The notes beneath the pieces were generated by a model. That model saw only the letters and a list, made by a program, of their open reading frames with translations, was not told the DNA's origin and ran no database searches. Below, piece by piece: positions 45,567 through 53,779 of a stretch of DNA of 62,235 nt (positions are counted from its first letter, which is position 1; each line of letters starts with the position of its first letter). Where the stretch lies: NCBI GenBank assembly GCA_023415575.1, contig JAEZKF010000056.1:1-62235 (forward strand), in the 5' to 3' direction. Both the position numbers and the translations under genes were made by a program. The DNA is from Bacillota bacterium. Its GTDB lineage: Bacteria > Bacillota > Clostridia > Oscillospirales > Ruminococcaceae.

Positions 45567-46412
45567 TCAAGCCTCTACCTCCCGACTTCTGGTTAACAGA
45601 AGCTGACCTAAAGCGATGATGCCAACGAGGATAAAGAAAATCACAGCCTTTGCCTGACCGACGCCTGCATAGCCGGTGCGGCCATAGAAGGTATTATAGA
45701 TATCAAGGGCGAGCATCTCGGTTTGACGGGAGGGTGCTCCCGCAGTCAGTGCGAGGTTTTGGTCAAACAGCTTAAAGGAGTTTGTAAGTGTTAAGAAGGT
45801 GCAGATGGTGATAGCGGGCATCACAAAGGGCAGCTTGATGCGCCAGAGAATCTGAAAAGGTGTTGCCCCGTCGACCGCAGCCGCATCCAGCATGTCGCCG
45901 GGAATGTTCTGAATGGCTGCGATGTAGATAATCATCATATAGCCAATCATCTGCCAGTTCATCAGAATCACAAGACCCCAGAAGCCGTAGCTTGCCTTGG
46001 TTGTGATGGTCGCCTCAAAGTTATACAAAACGCCGTTGATGATGAGCTGCCAGATATAGCCGAGTACGATACCGCCGATGAGGTTTGGCATAAAGAATAT
46101 CGTTCTAAACAGGTTTGTACCGCGCAGTCCGCGTGTTAAAAGCAGTGCCAGGGCAAATGCCAGCACATTGATGGAAATAACCGAAACAACCGTAAAGCGG
46201 AAGGTAAACCACAGTGCGCGTAAGAACTCATCATAGGAGGAAAATGCCGCAATATAGTTCTTTAGCCCAACCCATTTCGCGTTCGTTACGGTTGTAAACT
46301 CGGTAAACGACAGGTAGATTCCCATGACAAACGGGATTGCAAACGATATCGCAAAGGCGATAACGGTCGGCAGGGTAAATAAGGCATAATACCGTTTTAT
46401 TGCTTTCTGCAT
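45567..46412 (-). CDS. malF: Maltodextrin ABC permease MalF-like
   Basis: 281 residues, six membrane helices, EAA loop DAAAVDGATPFQILWRIKLPF. The ATG at 46412 gives the family-like MQKAIKRYYALF start; ATG 46424, four codons upstream, is also in frame but lies almost on top of the AAAGG site. A 101-nt gap separates it from malG, and about 260 nt with two hairpins separate it from malE. Confidence 0.88.
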   Translation of the reverse strand: MQKAIKRYYALFTLPTVIAFAISFAIPFVMGIYLSFTEFTTVTNAKWVGLKNYIAAFSSYDEFLRALWFTFRFTVVSVISINVLAFALALLLTRGLRGTNLFRTIFFMPNLIGGIVLGYIWQLIINGVLYNFEATITTKASYGFWGLVILMNWQMIGYMMIIYIAAIQNIPGDMLDAAAVDGATPFQILWRIKLPFVMPAITICTFLTLTNSFKLFDQNLALTAGAPSRQTEMLALDIYNTFYGRTGYAGVGQAKAVIFFILVGIIALGQLLLTRSREVEA

Positions 46413-46457
46413 AGTAATGACCATGCCTTTCTGGTTTGATGTCTCAAAGAGTTTTCA

Positions 46458-46479
46458 CAAATGCTCTAAGGAGCATTTG
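46458..46479 (-). other. Hairpin ahead of malF
   Basis: Perfect 9-bp stem CAAATGCTC/GAGCATTTG with a 4-nt loop in the malE-malF gap, 46 nt before malF. No T-run, so probably an mRNA-stability or processing element. Confidence 0.5.
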
Positions 46480-46581
46480 CGCCAGGGTGTCATACGAAGT
46501 GCAGCCTTATTATATGCGCAAAAGTACTATTATTATTAAGAGTTCCTTTCGTTTTACGCTGGCTTCGGGTTTTAAATCGCA

Positions 46582-46611
46582 TTGCCCTGCGCCCAAACGG
46601 ACGCAGGGCAA
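46582..46611 (-). terminator. Intercistronic hairpin after malE
   Basis: Perfect 10-bp stem TTGCCCTGCG/CGCAGGGCAA with a 10-nt loop about 60 nt past the malE stop; weak T content follows. Likely partial terminator or 3' stabiliser giving excess malE mRNA. Confidence 0.6.
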
Positions 46612-46671
46612 CACGTACACTCAAAAACAGAAGAAAAATATAGTGAAGGAGGTTATAGGATTAAGGGGTTA

Positions 46672-48075
46672 TTATTGTGCCTTTGCCTTCTCGCTAGCCC
46701 ACATATCCTTGAATACGCCTACTACTTCATCCCAGGACTTGCTGCCCTGCGCATACTCAAGCAAAGCTGCACCAAAGGCATCCTTAAAGGTCTGGCTGGG
46801 GAATGCTGCGAAGGTCCATGCAACAGAGGTGGTGTCCTTCTCCATCCATCTGAGCACTTCTTTTGCAAGCGGGTCGGCGGGCTTTTCATTCTCATTAAAG
46901 GTATCAAACGGAGCGATGAAGCCGAGCTTGTTTACTACAAAGTCCTTACCGGTTTCGCTGGTGAACAGCCAGTTGAGGAAGTCGATGGAAGCCTGCTGCT
47001 TCTCGGCAGAAACCTGGCTGTTGATTGCGAAGTAGTTCTCAGTACCTACGCACAGGCCCTGCTTCTCTTCGCCGGGCATACCGGTGTAGATGGGCATGAA
47101 CTTGATATCCTCGGGCTTAACGGTGTTGCCTTCAACGCCGCTGATCTGTCCCCAAGCCCAGTTGCCGTTCTGAACCATTGCAACCTTACCGAGTGCAAAC
47201 TCAGCCATGGAGTCGTCAACCGACTTACTGCCCAGAAGGCCCTTGGCGGTGATGGAGTTGTTCAGATACAGATCGAAGATGTTGCGGAAGTTGTCGCTGT
47301 ACTTAAAGGCAACCTCGTTTGCAGCAAGACCGGCTAAAACGGTGTTGTCGTATGCGGTGTTCTCCTTGAACTCATAGTACAGAGGCAGGTTTGCAAGGTG
47401 GGTCTGCCATCTCCAGTCCTCACCGGTGGTAAGGGAGGTGGAGGCAAATACGCCCCCGATGCCAAGGGCATCCTTGTTGGCGGTCATGTCTTCAACAACA
47501 GCCTTCAGGGTATCAAAGTTGTTGATCTCTTCAGCAGAGGAGATAGAAACCTTCTTATTGGGAAGTGCAAAGTACTTCTCCATGATGGCGTTGTTGTAGA
47601 TGATGCCGTAGCCCTCAACAACGTAAGGGATACCGTACACGCCGTCGCCGCTGGTTACGGCAAGGCTCTTGTCGGACAGGTGGGAGTAGAGCTCGGTATC
47701 CTTCAGGTCAAGGCAGTAGTCCGCCCAGCTCTGATAGCCTACGGGACCGTTAATCTGGAAGATGGTCGGAGCGTCGGACTTAGCAACCTCGCTTCTTAAG
47801 GTCTGCTCATAGGTACCGCTGGCGGCGGTTACAACGTTAACCGTAACACCGGTCTCAGCCTTGTATGCAGCTGCAACCTCATCGTATATAGATGCAATCT
47901 CGGGTTTGAAGTTCAGGAAATAGATTTCCCCAGCCTTACCGGCGGGTGTACCCTCTGATGCGCCGCTGGGAGTAGCGGAAGAAGTCGTTCCAGAACCCTG
48001 AGCGCATGCTGCAAAGGTTGATAATAGCATCAGTGCTGCCAGTACCAGAGCAAAAAGCTTGCTTGTTGTTCTCAT
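46672..48075 (-). CDS. malE: Maltodextrin-type ABC substrate-binding lipoprotein
   Basis: 467 residues. Signal peptide with lipobox FAAC (Cys24), a Ser/Thr/Gly linker to about 45, then the type 1 sugar-binding fold (EIYFLNFKPEIASIYDEVAAAYKAETGVTVNVVTAASG). WAWGQISG and the C-terminal SIDFLNWLFTSETGK helix are conserved in family 1 binding proteins. Substrate assigned from malQ and glgP in the same operon. AGGAGG precedes the ATG. Confidence 0.88.
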   Translation of the reverse strand: MRTTSKLFALVLAALMLLSTFAACAQGSGTTSSATPSGASEGTPAGKAGEIYFLNFKPEIASIYDEVAAAYKAETGVTVNVVTAASGTYEQTLRSEVAKSDAPTIFQINGPVGYQSWADYCLDLKDTELYSHLSDKSLAVTSGDGVYGIPYVVEGYGIIYNNAIMEKYFALPNKKVSISSAEEINNFDTLKAVVEDMTANKDALGIGGVFASTSLTTGEDWRWQTHLANLPLYYEFKENTAYDNTVLAGLAANEVAFKYSDNFRNIFDLYLNNSITAKGLLGSKSVDDSMAEFALGKVAMVQNGNWAWGQISGVEGNTVKPEDIKFMPIYTGMPGEEKQGLCVGTENYFAINSQVSAEKQQASIDFLNWLFTSETGKDFVVNKLGFIAPFDTFNENEKPADPLAKEVLRWMEKDTTSVAWTFAAFPSQTFKDAFGAALLEYAQGSKSWDEVVGVFKDMWASEKAKAQ

Positions 48076-48109
48076 AATAATCCTCCTGATAATGTTAGGT
48101 TTATGATAA

Positions 48110-48149
48110 GGTCATATGGCCTCGGCTTTTTGGCCACAGTCATCTGACC
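48110..48149 (-). promoter_or_regulatory. Nested inverted repeat in the malE leader
   Basis: Outer arms GGTCA/TGACC and inner arms TGGCC/GGCCA are arranged symmetrically in about 40 bp between malR and malE. Could be a leader RNA fold or a regulator site. No clear promoter hexamers were found next to it. Confidence 0.4.
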
Positions 48150-48179
48150 ATATCCCACTTAGTATAACTGTACTATGTG

Positions 48180-49187
48180 CTATTTAGTTAAACTCTTGAC
48201 CGATTCGCCTACCACAAGCTCCGCATCAAGCAGGCGGTGATGTGCGGGCTCAGATGCCTGTACCGACCGCAGCAGCATCTTGGCGGTTTGTGCCGCAATC
48301 TGCTCATAGGGCTGGCGCAGTGTTGTCAGCCTCGGGCAGAAGTAGTCAGCCAGCTCAATGCCGTCAAATCCCATGACCGAGATATCATCAGGCACCCGCA
48401 GGCCGCAATCGTGGATTGCGCGGATGCAGCCTATCGCCATCATATCGGACATCGCAAAGATGGCGGTAATCTTGTTGTTTTGACTTAACAGACGCTTGGT
48501 GGCTTCATATGCGGAGGAGACTGAAAAGTGGGCCTGGGCAAAGTAAGTCTCATCAAACTTCTGACCGTGCTCCTCTATGCTTTGGATGTATCCGGCAAGG
48601 CGAAGGCCTCCGGTGTAGGAGATGTCGAAGTCTCCGCCGACTAAGGCGATATGCTTATGACCGTTATCAAACAGATAATCAACGGCTTGCTTTGCGCATT
48701 TTGTGTCGTCCACGCTTACGCTTGATAGGTTTCCAAAGGCGAGGTCTTTCGCGCTGGTGGTGCTGAGTACGCAGGGGATCGAGATGTTGGAAAAGCGCTT
48801 TTGGAAGGACTTGATGTTGCCGCCAAGAAATACAATGCCGCGCGGCTTTAGCTCTCTGCAAAGCTGTTCTGCGATGCGAACCTCGTTTTCTTCCTCGTCG
48901 AAATAATGAACCGCAACCCCAAGGCCGGACTTGCTGAGTGTTATCTGCATATGTTCGATGATGGAGGCAAAGAAAAGGTTGAAGCTGCCCTTGACGAGGA
49001 TTGCAATGCTGTTGCTTTCCTGCTGTTTAAGCTGCCGCGCATTGGAGTTAGGAACGAACTTGTGCTCCTTTACGATCTTGTTGATCTTTTCCTTGGCTTC
49101 TTCGCTGACATCGGGATGGTTGTTTAGTGCACGCGAAACGGTGCTGACGCCATATCCGGATAGTCTAGCAATGTCCTTAATTGTCAA
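48180..49187 (-). CDS. LacI-family transcriptional regulator, MalR-like
   Basis: 335 residues. N-terminal LacI helix-turn-helix (MTIKDIARLSGYGVSTVSRALNNHPDVSEEA) and hinge, then a periplasmic-binding-like effector domain with the conserved ISVMGFDGIELADYFCPRLTTLRQP. The start is TTG at 49187 with a GGTGAG site. Placed at the head of the maltodextrin operon in the same orientation; maltose or a maltodextrin is the probable inducer. Its own leader holds a perfect GGAAACGTTTCC operator, suggesting auto-repression or CcpA control. Confidence 0.9.
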   Translation of the reverse strand: MTIKDIARLSGYGVSTVSRALNNHPDVSEEAKEKINKIVKEHKFVPNSNARQLKQQESNSIAILVKGSFNLFFASIIEHMQITLSKSGLGVAVHYFDEEENEVRIAEQLCRELKPRGIVFLGGNIKSFQKRFSNISIPCVLSTTSAKDLAFGNLSSVSVDDTKCAKQAVDYLFDNGHKHIALVGGDFDISYTGGLRLAGYIQSIEEHGQKFDETYFAQAHFSVSSAYEATKRLLSQNNKITAIFAMSDMMAIGCIRAIHDCGLRVPDDISVMGFDGIELADYFCPRLTTLRQPYEQIAAQTAKMLLRSVQASEPAHHRLLDAELVVGESVKSLTK

Positions 49188-49209
49188 AAAAGCTCACCAC
49201 CTGCGAATC

Positions 49210-49251
49210 GTTACCGGAAAAGGTACCGGAATAGTTACCGGAAACGTTTCC
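49210..49251 (-). promoter_or_regulatory. 12-bp tandem repeats ending in a LacI/cre-type operator
   Basis: Three consecutive 12-mers, GTTACCGGAAAA, GGTACCGGAATA and GTTACCGGAAAC (49210-49245), run into a perfect palindrome GGAAACGTTTCC (49240-49251). The palindrome has the CG-centred LacI-family form and lies a few bases past the expected transcription start of the regulator gene. Confidence 0.7.
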
Positions 49252-49264
49252 AGCCATCGTGCTC

Positions 49265-49293
49265 ATTATAGCACATTGAATAAGATTTCGCAA
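49265..49293 (-). promoter_or_regulatory. Promoter of the LacI-type regulator
   Basis: Minus strand TTGCGA (49288-49293), 17 bp, TATAAT (49265-49270). The remaining stretch 49294-49546 shows no gene; only a weak GCCCT/AGGGC hairpin near 49411. Confidence 0.75.
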
Positions 49294-49546
49294 TGAGTAT
49301 TAATCAAAAACGTGATAGTGCTTGACCAAAGCCCTAGTATTCTATGCAAAAAGCACAAAAATATGTAGCGTATTATGACTACAATGTGAATCCGCCAGAA
49401 TGTTTGGTGTGCCCTTGAGTCTATGACCCAGGGCAAGGTTTTCATTTGTATTTTCACTATATAAAATGTAACGGATACGCTGATATGTCGCCTTTGCATA
49501 AACGTAATGTGTACACGACGGGACACCGCTTTTTACACTAAACTTC

Positions 49547-49575
49547 TTGTTATTTCTGCCGAAATAGGATATGAT
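49547..49575 (+). promoter_or_regulatory. Promoter of the orphan 148-residue gene
   Basis: TTGTTA (49547-49552), 17 bp, TATGAT (49570-49575), 26 nt before the start codon. Confidence 0.65.
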
Positions 49576-49601
49576 TAGATATAGATAAGGAGGTGTCTTA
49601 C

Positions 49602-50048
49602 ATGACAGTGCTAAGGCTGGCAACCCAATACTACAATACCTATACAAACCCCTTGCTAAAGTCGGCTGACCCTGCCGCGTATGCAAGGAAAAACTACAAC
49701 ATCAAAAACCTTTCCGGTGCGCTTGGTATCGTAGATAGTGCTAAGTCGACAAACTTCACTACCCTGCAGAATGTAGACACCTTTGTAAAGAACGGGTTTA
49801 CGGCAAGCGGGCTGGATACCTACGAAACCCTCAAGACCGTCATTTCATCTAACCCTACCGCAGCGCTGCTGTCCGGCAGTACAAGCATGACGCCTCTTTA
49901 CAACATTCTGAATACACAGCTTAATATGATAACCGATCAGGTAAACGAGCTGTTTGCCTCCACACCTGCGGCATCCTCGGCAATCGCGAAGTACGCAAGC
50001 TACCTCAATGCCGCAGCCTATGGCTCTGTTTTGGACATTACGGCATAG
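49602..50048 (+). CDS. Uncharacterised 148-residue protein
   Basis: I do not recognise a family. The ATG at 49602 has a near-perfect AAGGAGGTG site, a sigma-A-like promoter precedes it, and a 19-bp hairpin follows, so it is very likely expressed. The product is rich in Ser, Thr, Ala and Asn, has no signal peptide, no transmembrane helix and no cysteine, and looks mostly helical (for example the segments AYARKNYNIKNLSGALGIVD and LNMITDQVNELF). The composition resembles flagellin-like or Bacillus small surface/spore proteins, but nothing supports a function. Confidence 0.75.
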   Translation: MTVLRLATQYYNTYTNPLLKSADPAAYARKNYNIKNLSGALGIVDSAKSTNFTTLQNVDTFVKNGFTASGLDTYETLKTVISSNPTAALLSGSTSMTPLYNILNTQLNMITDQVNELFASTPAASSAIAKYASYLNAAAYGSVLDITA

Positions 50049-50093
50049 CATCCTTGTAATATGCAACTTGGTATATGCCGCGAGAGATATGAC

Positions 50094-50135
50094 AACAGCA
50101 AAGTCCCCGCCACAAATGGCGGGGACTTTGCTGTT
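50094..50135. terminator. 19-bp perfect hairpin between convergent genes
   Basis: AACAGCAAAGTCCCCGCCA pairs completely with its complement around a CAAA loop. Shared by the orphan gene (+) and the Rrf2 gene (-). Only short T tracts lie at the ends. Confidence 0.8.
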
Positions 50136-50160
50136 ACTTCTTGTATGCCCAATGAACGGC

Positions 50161-50607
50161 TTAAATGTAAAACATCAGATTGTCTTCTCCTGAAAGCTTT
50201 TCTACGCTTACCACTAAATCATCCAGCGTTACCTTTTGCAGTTCGTTTCTTAGCGCGGCATCCGCCTTTGTGAAGATGCAGTCATTCATCACCTGTTCTA
50301 TCTCCGGAGACTTACCCAGAACCGGTTCCTCGGTCTGTTCAAACAGTCCATGCTCCAGCGCCATTAAGGCATCAAGCGCCGTGATACTGGAGGCAGGCCG
50401 TGTCAGGTGGTATCCTCCCTGCGAGCCCTTTACGGCGCTTACAAGGCCTGAGCGCTTGAGCAGGGTGAAGATCTGCTCGAGGTATATCTTTGAAATCCCA
50501 AGTTTCTCCGAGATGCTGATGACGGTGGTAACCCCGCTTGCATCCTGGTTCTGTGCAATGACTACCAAGGCAGCGATGCCGTATTTTGCGCGCGAAGAAA
50601 TCCTCAT
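50161..50607 (-). CDS. Rrf2-family regulator, CymR-like
   Basis: 148 residues. N-terminal winged helix MRISSRAKYGIAALVVIA...SISEKLGISKIYLEQIFTLLKRSGLVSAVKGSQGGY is the Rrf2 signature. Only one cysteine is present, so the three-Cys Fe-S cluster of IscR/NsrR is absent, as in CymR, the cysteine-metabolism repressor that uses CysK as co-repressor. A cysK gene lies 1.2 kb away, supporting that reading. ATG 50607 is the family start; the upstream frame is AT-rich promoter DNA. Confidence 0.85.
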   Translation of the reverse strand: MRISSRAKYGIAALVVIAQNQDASGVTTVISISEKLGISKIYLEQIFTLLKRSGLVSAVKGSQGGYHLTRPASSITALDALMALEHGLFEQTEEPVLGKSPEIEQVMNDCIFTKADAALRNELQKVTLDDLVVSVEKLSGEDNLMFYI

Positions 50608-50805
50608 TTCAATCCAACCCTTCTTATATAGAGCTTCACAGATTACATCTAAAAATACAAAAAATGTATATACATTACTGAAGATATCTGATATAATAAT
50701 AGTAAACATAGATGCATACTATTATTATATCCCAAATTACGGTTTCGGTCAATCCTTTGCGTTTTTAGCGCAAAATAGGAAAGGATAGAAAGGAATGATT
50801 AAATC

Positions 50806-51660
50806 ATGAAAAAGCAAAAGCGGGTAGCGGCAGTACACGATATCTCCTGTTTCGGGAAATGCTCCTTGACAGTAGCCCTGCCCATCCTTTCGGCGGCAGG
50901 TGTTGAAACCAGCGTCATACCCACGGCAGTCCTGTCCACCCATACGGGCGGGTTTACCGACTTTACCTATCGGGACTTGACCGAGGATATTCCGAAGATC
51001 GCAGATCACTGGAAGTCGCTGAATCTGCACTTTGATGGTCTGTACACCGGTTTTCTCGGCTCGTTTGAACAGGTGGATATCGTATCCGACCTCTTTGATA
51101 AGTTCAAGGACGAGGACACACTCATCTTAGTTGACCCCGTTATGGCGGACAACGGTACATTATATAAGGTATTCCCGCCCGAGTTCCCGCAGGGTATGGT
51201 ACGCCTGTGCCGCAAGGCGGACATCATCGTGCCCAACATCACCGAGGCCGCGCTTCTGACCGGGCAGCCGTATCAGGAGGGGCCCTATCAAAAGCAGTAT
51301 ATCCAACGCCTGCTTGAAAGTCTTGCCGACCTCGGGCCGGAGCGAATTGTGCTGACGGGTGTATACTTTGATGACAAACACCTCGGTGCCGCCGCATATG
51401 AAAAGGAGACTGGACGAATCAGCTACCTGCTGAATCGACGCATTGAGGGCTACTATCACGGCACGGGGGATGTGTTTGCAAGCGTCCTGCTCGGTGCCCT
51501 GCTCAACGGCTTTGACCTAGCAAAATCCACCCAAATCGCCGTGGACTTTACGGTGGAGAGCATCGGGAGAACCAAGGAGGCAGGTACCGACATCCGGTTT
51601 GGCGTAAACTTTGAGTTTGGATTACCGGACTACGCAAAGCATCTCGGCCTGCTCAAATAA
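50806..51660 (+). CDS. pdxK: Pyridoxine/pyridoxal kinase (PdxK/PdxY type)
   Basis: 284-residue ribokinase-fold enzyme making pyridoxal 5'-phosphate. AAVHDISCFGKCSLTVALPILSAAG at the N-terminus, VDPVMADNG, PNITEAALLTG and the C-terminal GTGDVFASVLLGALLNG anion-hole motif are all present. It is divergent from the Rrf2 gene and followed by cysK, a PLP enzyme, so cofactor supply and cysteine synthesis may be co-regulated. Confidence 0.92.
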   Translation: MKKQKRVAAVHDISCFGKCSLTVALPILSAAGVETSVIPTAVLSTHTGGFTDFTYRDLTEDIPKIADHWKSLNLHFDGLYTGFLGSFEQVDIVSDLFDKFKDEDTLILVDPVMADNGTLYKVFPPEFPQGMVRLCRKADIIVPNITEAALLTGQPYQEGPYQKQYIQRLLESLADLGPERIVLTGVYFDDKHLGAAAYEKETGRISYLLNRRIEGYYHGTGDVFASVLLGALLNGFDLAKSTQIAVDFTVESIGRTKEAGTDIRFGVNFEFGLPDYAKHLGLLK

Positions 51661-51742
51661 CGCGACCAGGCGAGTCAGCTGCATCTAAACGTAATACGTT
51701 TTCGTCATTTGCAGACGATGGTAAATTTCTTTTAAAAAACTA

Positions 51743-51771
51743 TTGACAAAATGATTTGTATTGCGTATTAT
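51743..51771 (+). promoter_or_regulatory. cysK promoter
   Basis: TTGACA (51743-51748), 17 bp, TATTAT (51766-51771). The AT-rich stretch after it would suit a CymR-type operator but no clear palindrome was found. Confidence 0.75.
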
Positions 51772-51826
51772 AATAACATATTAAACATATATGAATTATA
51801 CAATAAATATATGGAGGGAACATACC

Positions 51827-52762
51827 GTGTCAAAAATCTATAAAAGCCTAACCGAGCTTATCGGCAAAACCCCGCTGCTGGAGCTAACCAATTACGAAAA
51901 GAAACACGAGCTTGCTGCTACCGTTGTAGCAAAGCTTGAGTACTTTAACCCCGCAGGAAGCGTAAAGGACCGTATTGCCAAGGCGATGATCGACGATGCC
52001 GAGGCGCGCGGAGTACTTAAGCCCGATTCCGTTATCATTGAGCCGACCAGCGGCAACACCGGCATTGGCCTTGCATCGGTAGCTGCTGCAAGAGGATACC
52101 GCATTATCCTCACCATGCCCGAGACGATGAGCGTTGAGCGCCGCAACCTGCTCAAGGCCTATGGCGCAGAGCTCGTGCTGACCGAGGGCGCCAAGGGCAT
52201 GAAGGGCGCTATCGCTAAGGCAGAGGAACTTGCCGCAGAAATCCCCAACGCCTTTATTCCTGGCCAGTTCGTCAACCCCGCGAACCCCGCCGTCCATAAG
52301 GCGACAACCGGCCCCGAGATCTGGGAGGATACCGACGGCAAGGTGGATATCCTTGTAGCCGGTATCGGAACGGGTGGTACCATCACCGGTGCGGGCGAGT
52401 ACTTAAAGAGCCAGAACCCCGACATTAAAATTGTTGCGGTTGAGCCCTTTGATTCTCCTGTTCTGTCGGAAGGCAAGGCAGGCCCGCATAAGATTCAGGG
52501 CATCGGCGCCGGCTTCGTACCCGATGTACTCAACACAAGCGTGTTCGATGAAATTATAAAGGTAAAGAACGAGGATGCCTTTGCATCCGGACGCGAAATC
52601 TCCAAAACAGAGGGTCTGCTTGTTGGAATATCCTCCGGTGCGGCCCTGTGGGCGGCAACCGAGGTTGCAAAGCGCCCCGAGAACGCAGGAAAGACCATCG
52701 TCGTCGTGCTGCCTGATACCGGCGAGCGCTACCTCTCCACTCCTCTGTTCGCCGAGCAGTAA
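51827..52762 (+). CDS. cysK: O-acetylserine sulfhydrylase (cysteine synthase A)
   Basis: 311 residues. PLP Lys47 in NPAGSVKDRIA, phosphate/acetylserine loop TSGNTGIG, GIGTGGTITG and the C-terminal VLPDTGERYLSTPLF signature. Makes cysteine from O-acetylserine and sulfide. GTG at 51827 is preceded by GGAGGG at 8 nt; the upstream frame is not family-like. No cysE adjoins it. Confidence 0.96.
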   Translation: MSKIYKSLTELIGKTPLLELTNYEKKHELAATVVAKLEYFNPAGSVKDRIAKAMIDDAEARGVLKPDSVIIEPTSGNTGIGLASVAAARGYRIILTMPETMSVERRNLLKAYGAELVLTEGAKGMKGAIAKAEELAAEIPNAFIPGQFVNPANPAVHKATTGPEIWEDTDGKVDILVAGIGTGGTITGAGEYLKSQNPDIKIVAVEPFDSPVLSEGKAGPHKIQGIGAGFVPDVLNTSVFDEIIKVKNEDAFASGREISKTEGLLVGISSGAALWAATEVAKRPENAGKTIVVVLPDTGERYLSTPLFAEQ

Positions 52763-52878
52763 TTGATACAGATAAGCTGCATTTATCACACAGCCACATA
52801 TATGCCGCTCTTTTTGTCTCCTATCGGCAAGCCGGCGCAGCGTATGCTGCGCCGATCTGCCGTTGTATACCAAAAAGA

Positions 52879-52914
52879 AAAAGGCTGATGCGCTCAACAA
52901 GAGCCATCAGCCTT
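52879..52914. terminator. Bidirectional terminator between cysK and GNAT gene
   Basis: Stem AAGGCTGATG(c)GCTC / GAGCCATCAGCCTT with one bulged base and an AACAA loop, A-run and T-rich flanks. Confidence 0.85.
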
Positions 52915-52927
52915 TATTATTTTGTGT

Positions 52928-53776
52928 CTAATCAAGCACCAGATTGAGATAGGGGAAAGAGGCTTGCAACGGGTTCTTTGCATACAGCATGCCGAAGGGC
53001 TTTCGTGCAAGCGGCATATCAAACCATTCGGGCAGGCGGGCGTGAATATGATCACAGCCCATGCGGTGGGCAAAGTCCGAAAGGATGGGCAGAATGCTTT
53101 CCTCGTCAAGCGTTGTTTCCTTCACAAACAGCGTTTTATTGCTGATATAATACATAAGGGCGTACTCGGTGTCGTGGGATGGGAACGAAATCTTTACGCA
53201 CTGCCCGCCTGTAAAGGCGTTTTCTCTTAAGCAGTAATCTAGGCTAGCCTCGTCCCAGCATAGGTAGCCCGGTTGTGAAAATCGCTCGTCCCGCAGGGTC
53301 TTGTACTGGTGTGCACTGATGTCGGCAACCGTGTATTGGTCGGGCAGCTTAGGCTTGCCTTCCTCTGCCGGAATAACGAGGTGCTTTAGATAAAACGCAG
53401 TGCGGTATCCGTTCTTTTCATAAAAGTCAAACAGCCGCTCACTGGACGGCACCAGGACAAGCGCCTCATTGCGTTGGTCGGCGAGGTTGTTTGCATGGCG
53501 AATGAGCGCGCTGCTCAACCCTTGGCCGCGGTACTGCTTTTTGGTTGCTACCCCGTAGACATACTGCGCCGGATAAAACCCTTCGGCAGTCTGAATCTTG
53601 GCGGGCAGCAGCGTCATCATGGCTACGGGAGCACCGTCCGCAATCCAAACAAGGGTGTTGTCGCCGGTAAAGCGGTTTGCGTAAAAGAAATCGGTGTACG
53701 CACTGGTGTCGCCAAAGGCCTCCTGCCATATCCCGCGCAGTGCGGGGATCATGGTGCTGTCAGCAAATCGAATCAT
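52928..53776 (-). CDS. GNAT family N-acetyltransferase
   Basis: 282 residues. GNAT core in the N-terminal half: VYGVATKKQYRGQGLSSALIRHA is the acetyl-CoA pyrophosphate-binding motif (RGQGLSS), followed by FYEKNGYR. The C-terminal half (about 150-282) is a second domain resembling the Eis/SCP2-like tail. Acceptor unknown. Begins 3 nt after the DUF2156 gene, so the two are co-transcribed. Confidence 0.85.
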   Translation of the reverse strand: MIRFADSTMIPALRGIWQEAFGDTSAYTDFFYANRFTGDNTLVWIADGAPVAMMTLLPAKIQTAEGFYPAQYVYGVATKKQYRGQGLSSALIRHANNLADQRNEALVLVPSSERLFDFYEKNGYRTAFYLKHLVIPAEEGKPKLPDQYTVADISAHQYKTLRDERFSQPGYLCWDEASLDYCLRENAFTGGQCVKISFPSHDTEYALMYYISNKTLFVKETTLDEESILPILSDFAHRMGCDHIHARLPEWFDMPLARKPFGMLYAKNPLQASFPYLNLVLD

Positions 53777-53779
53777 AAT

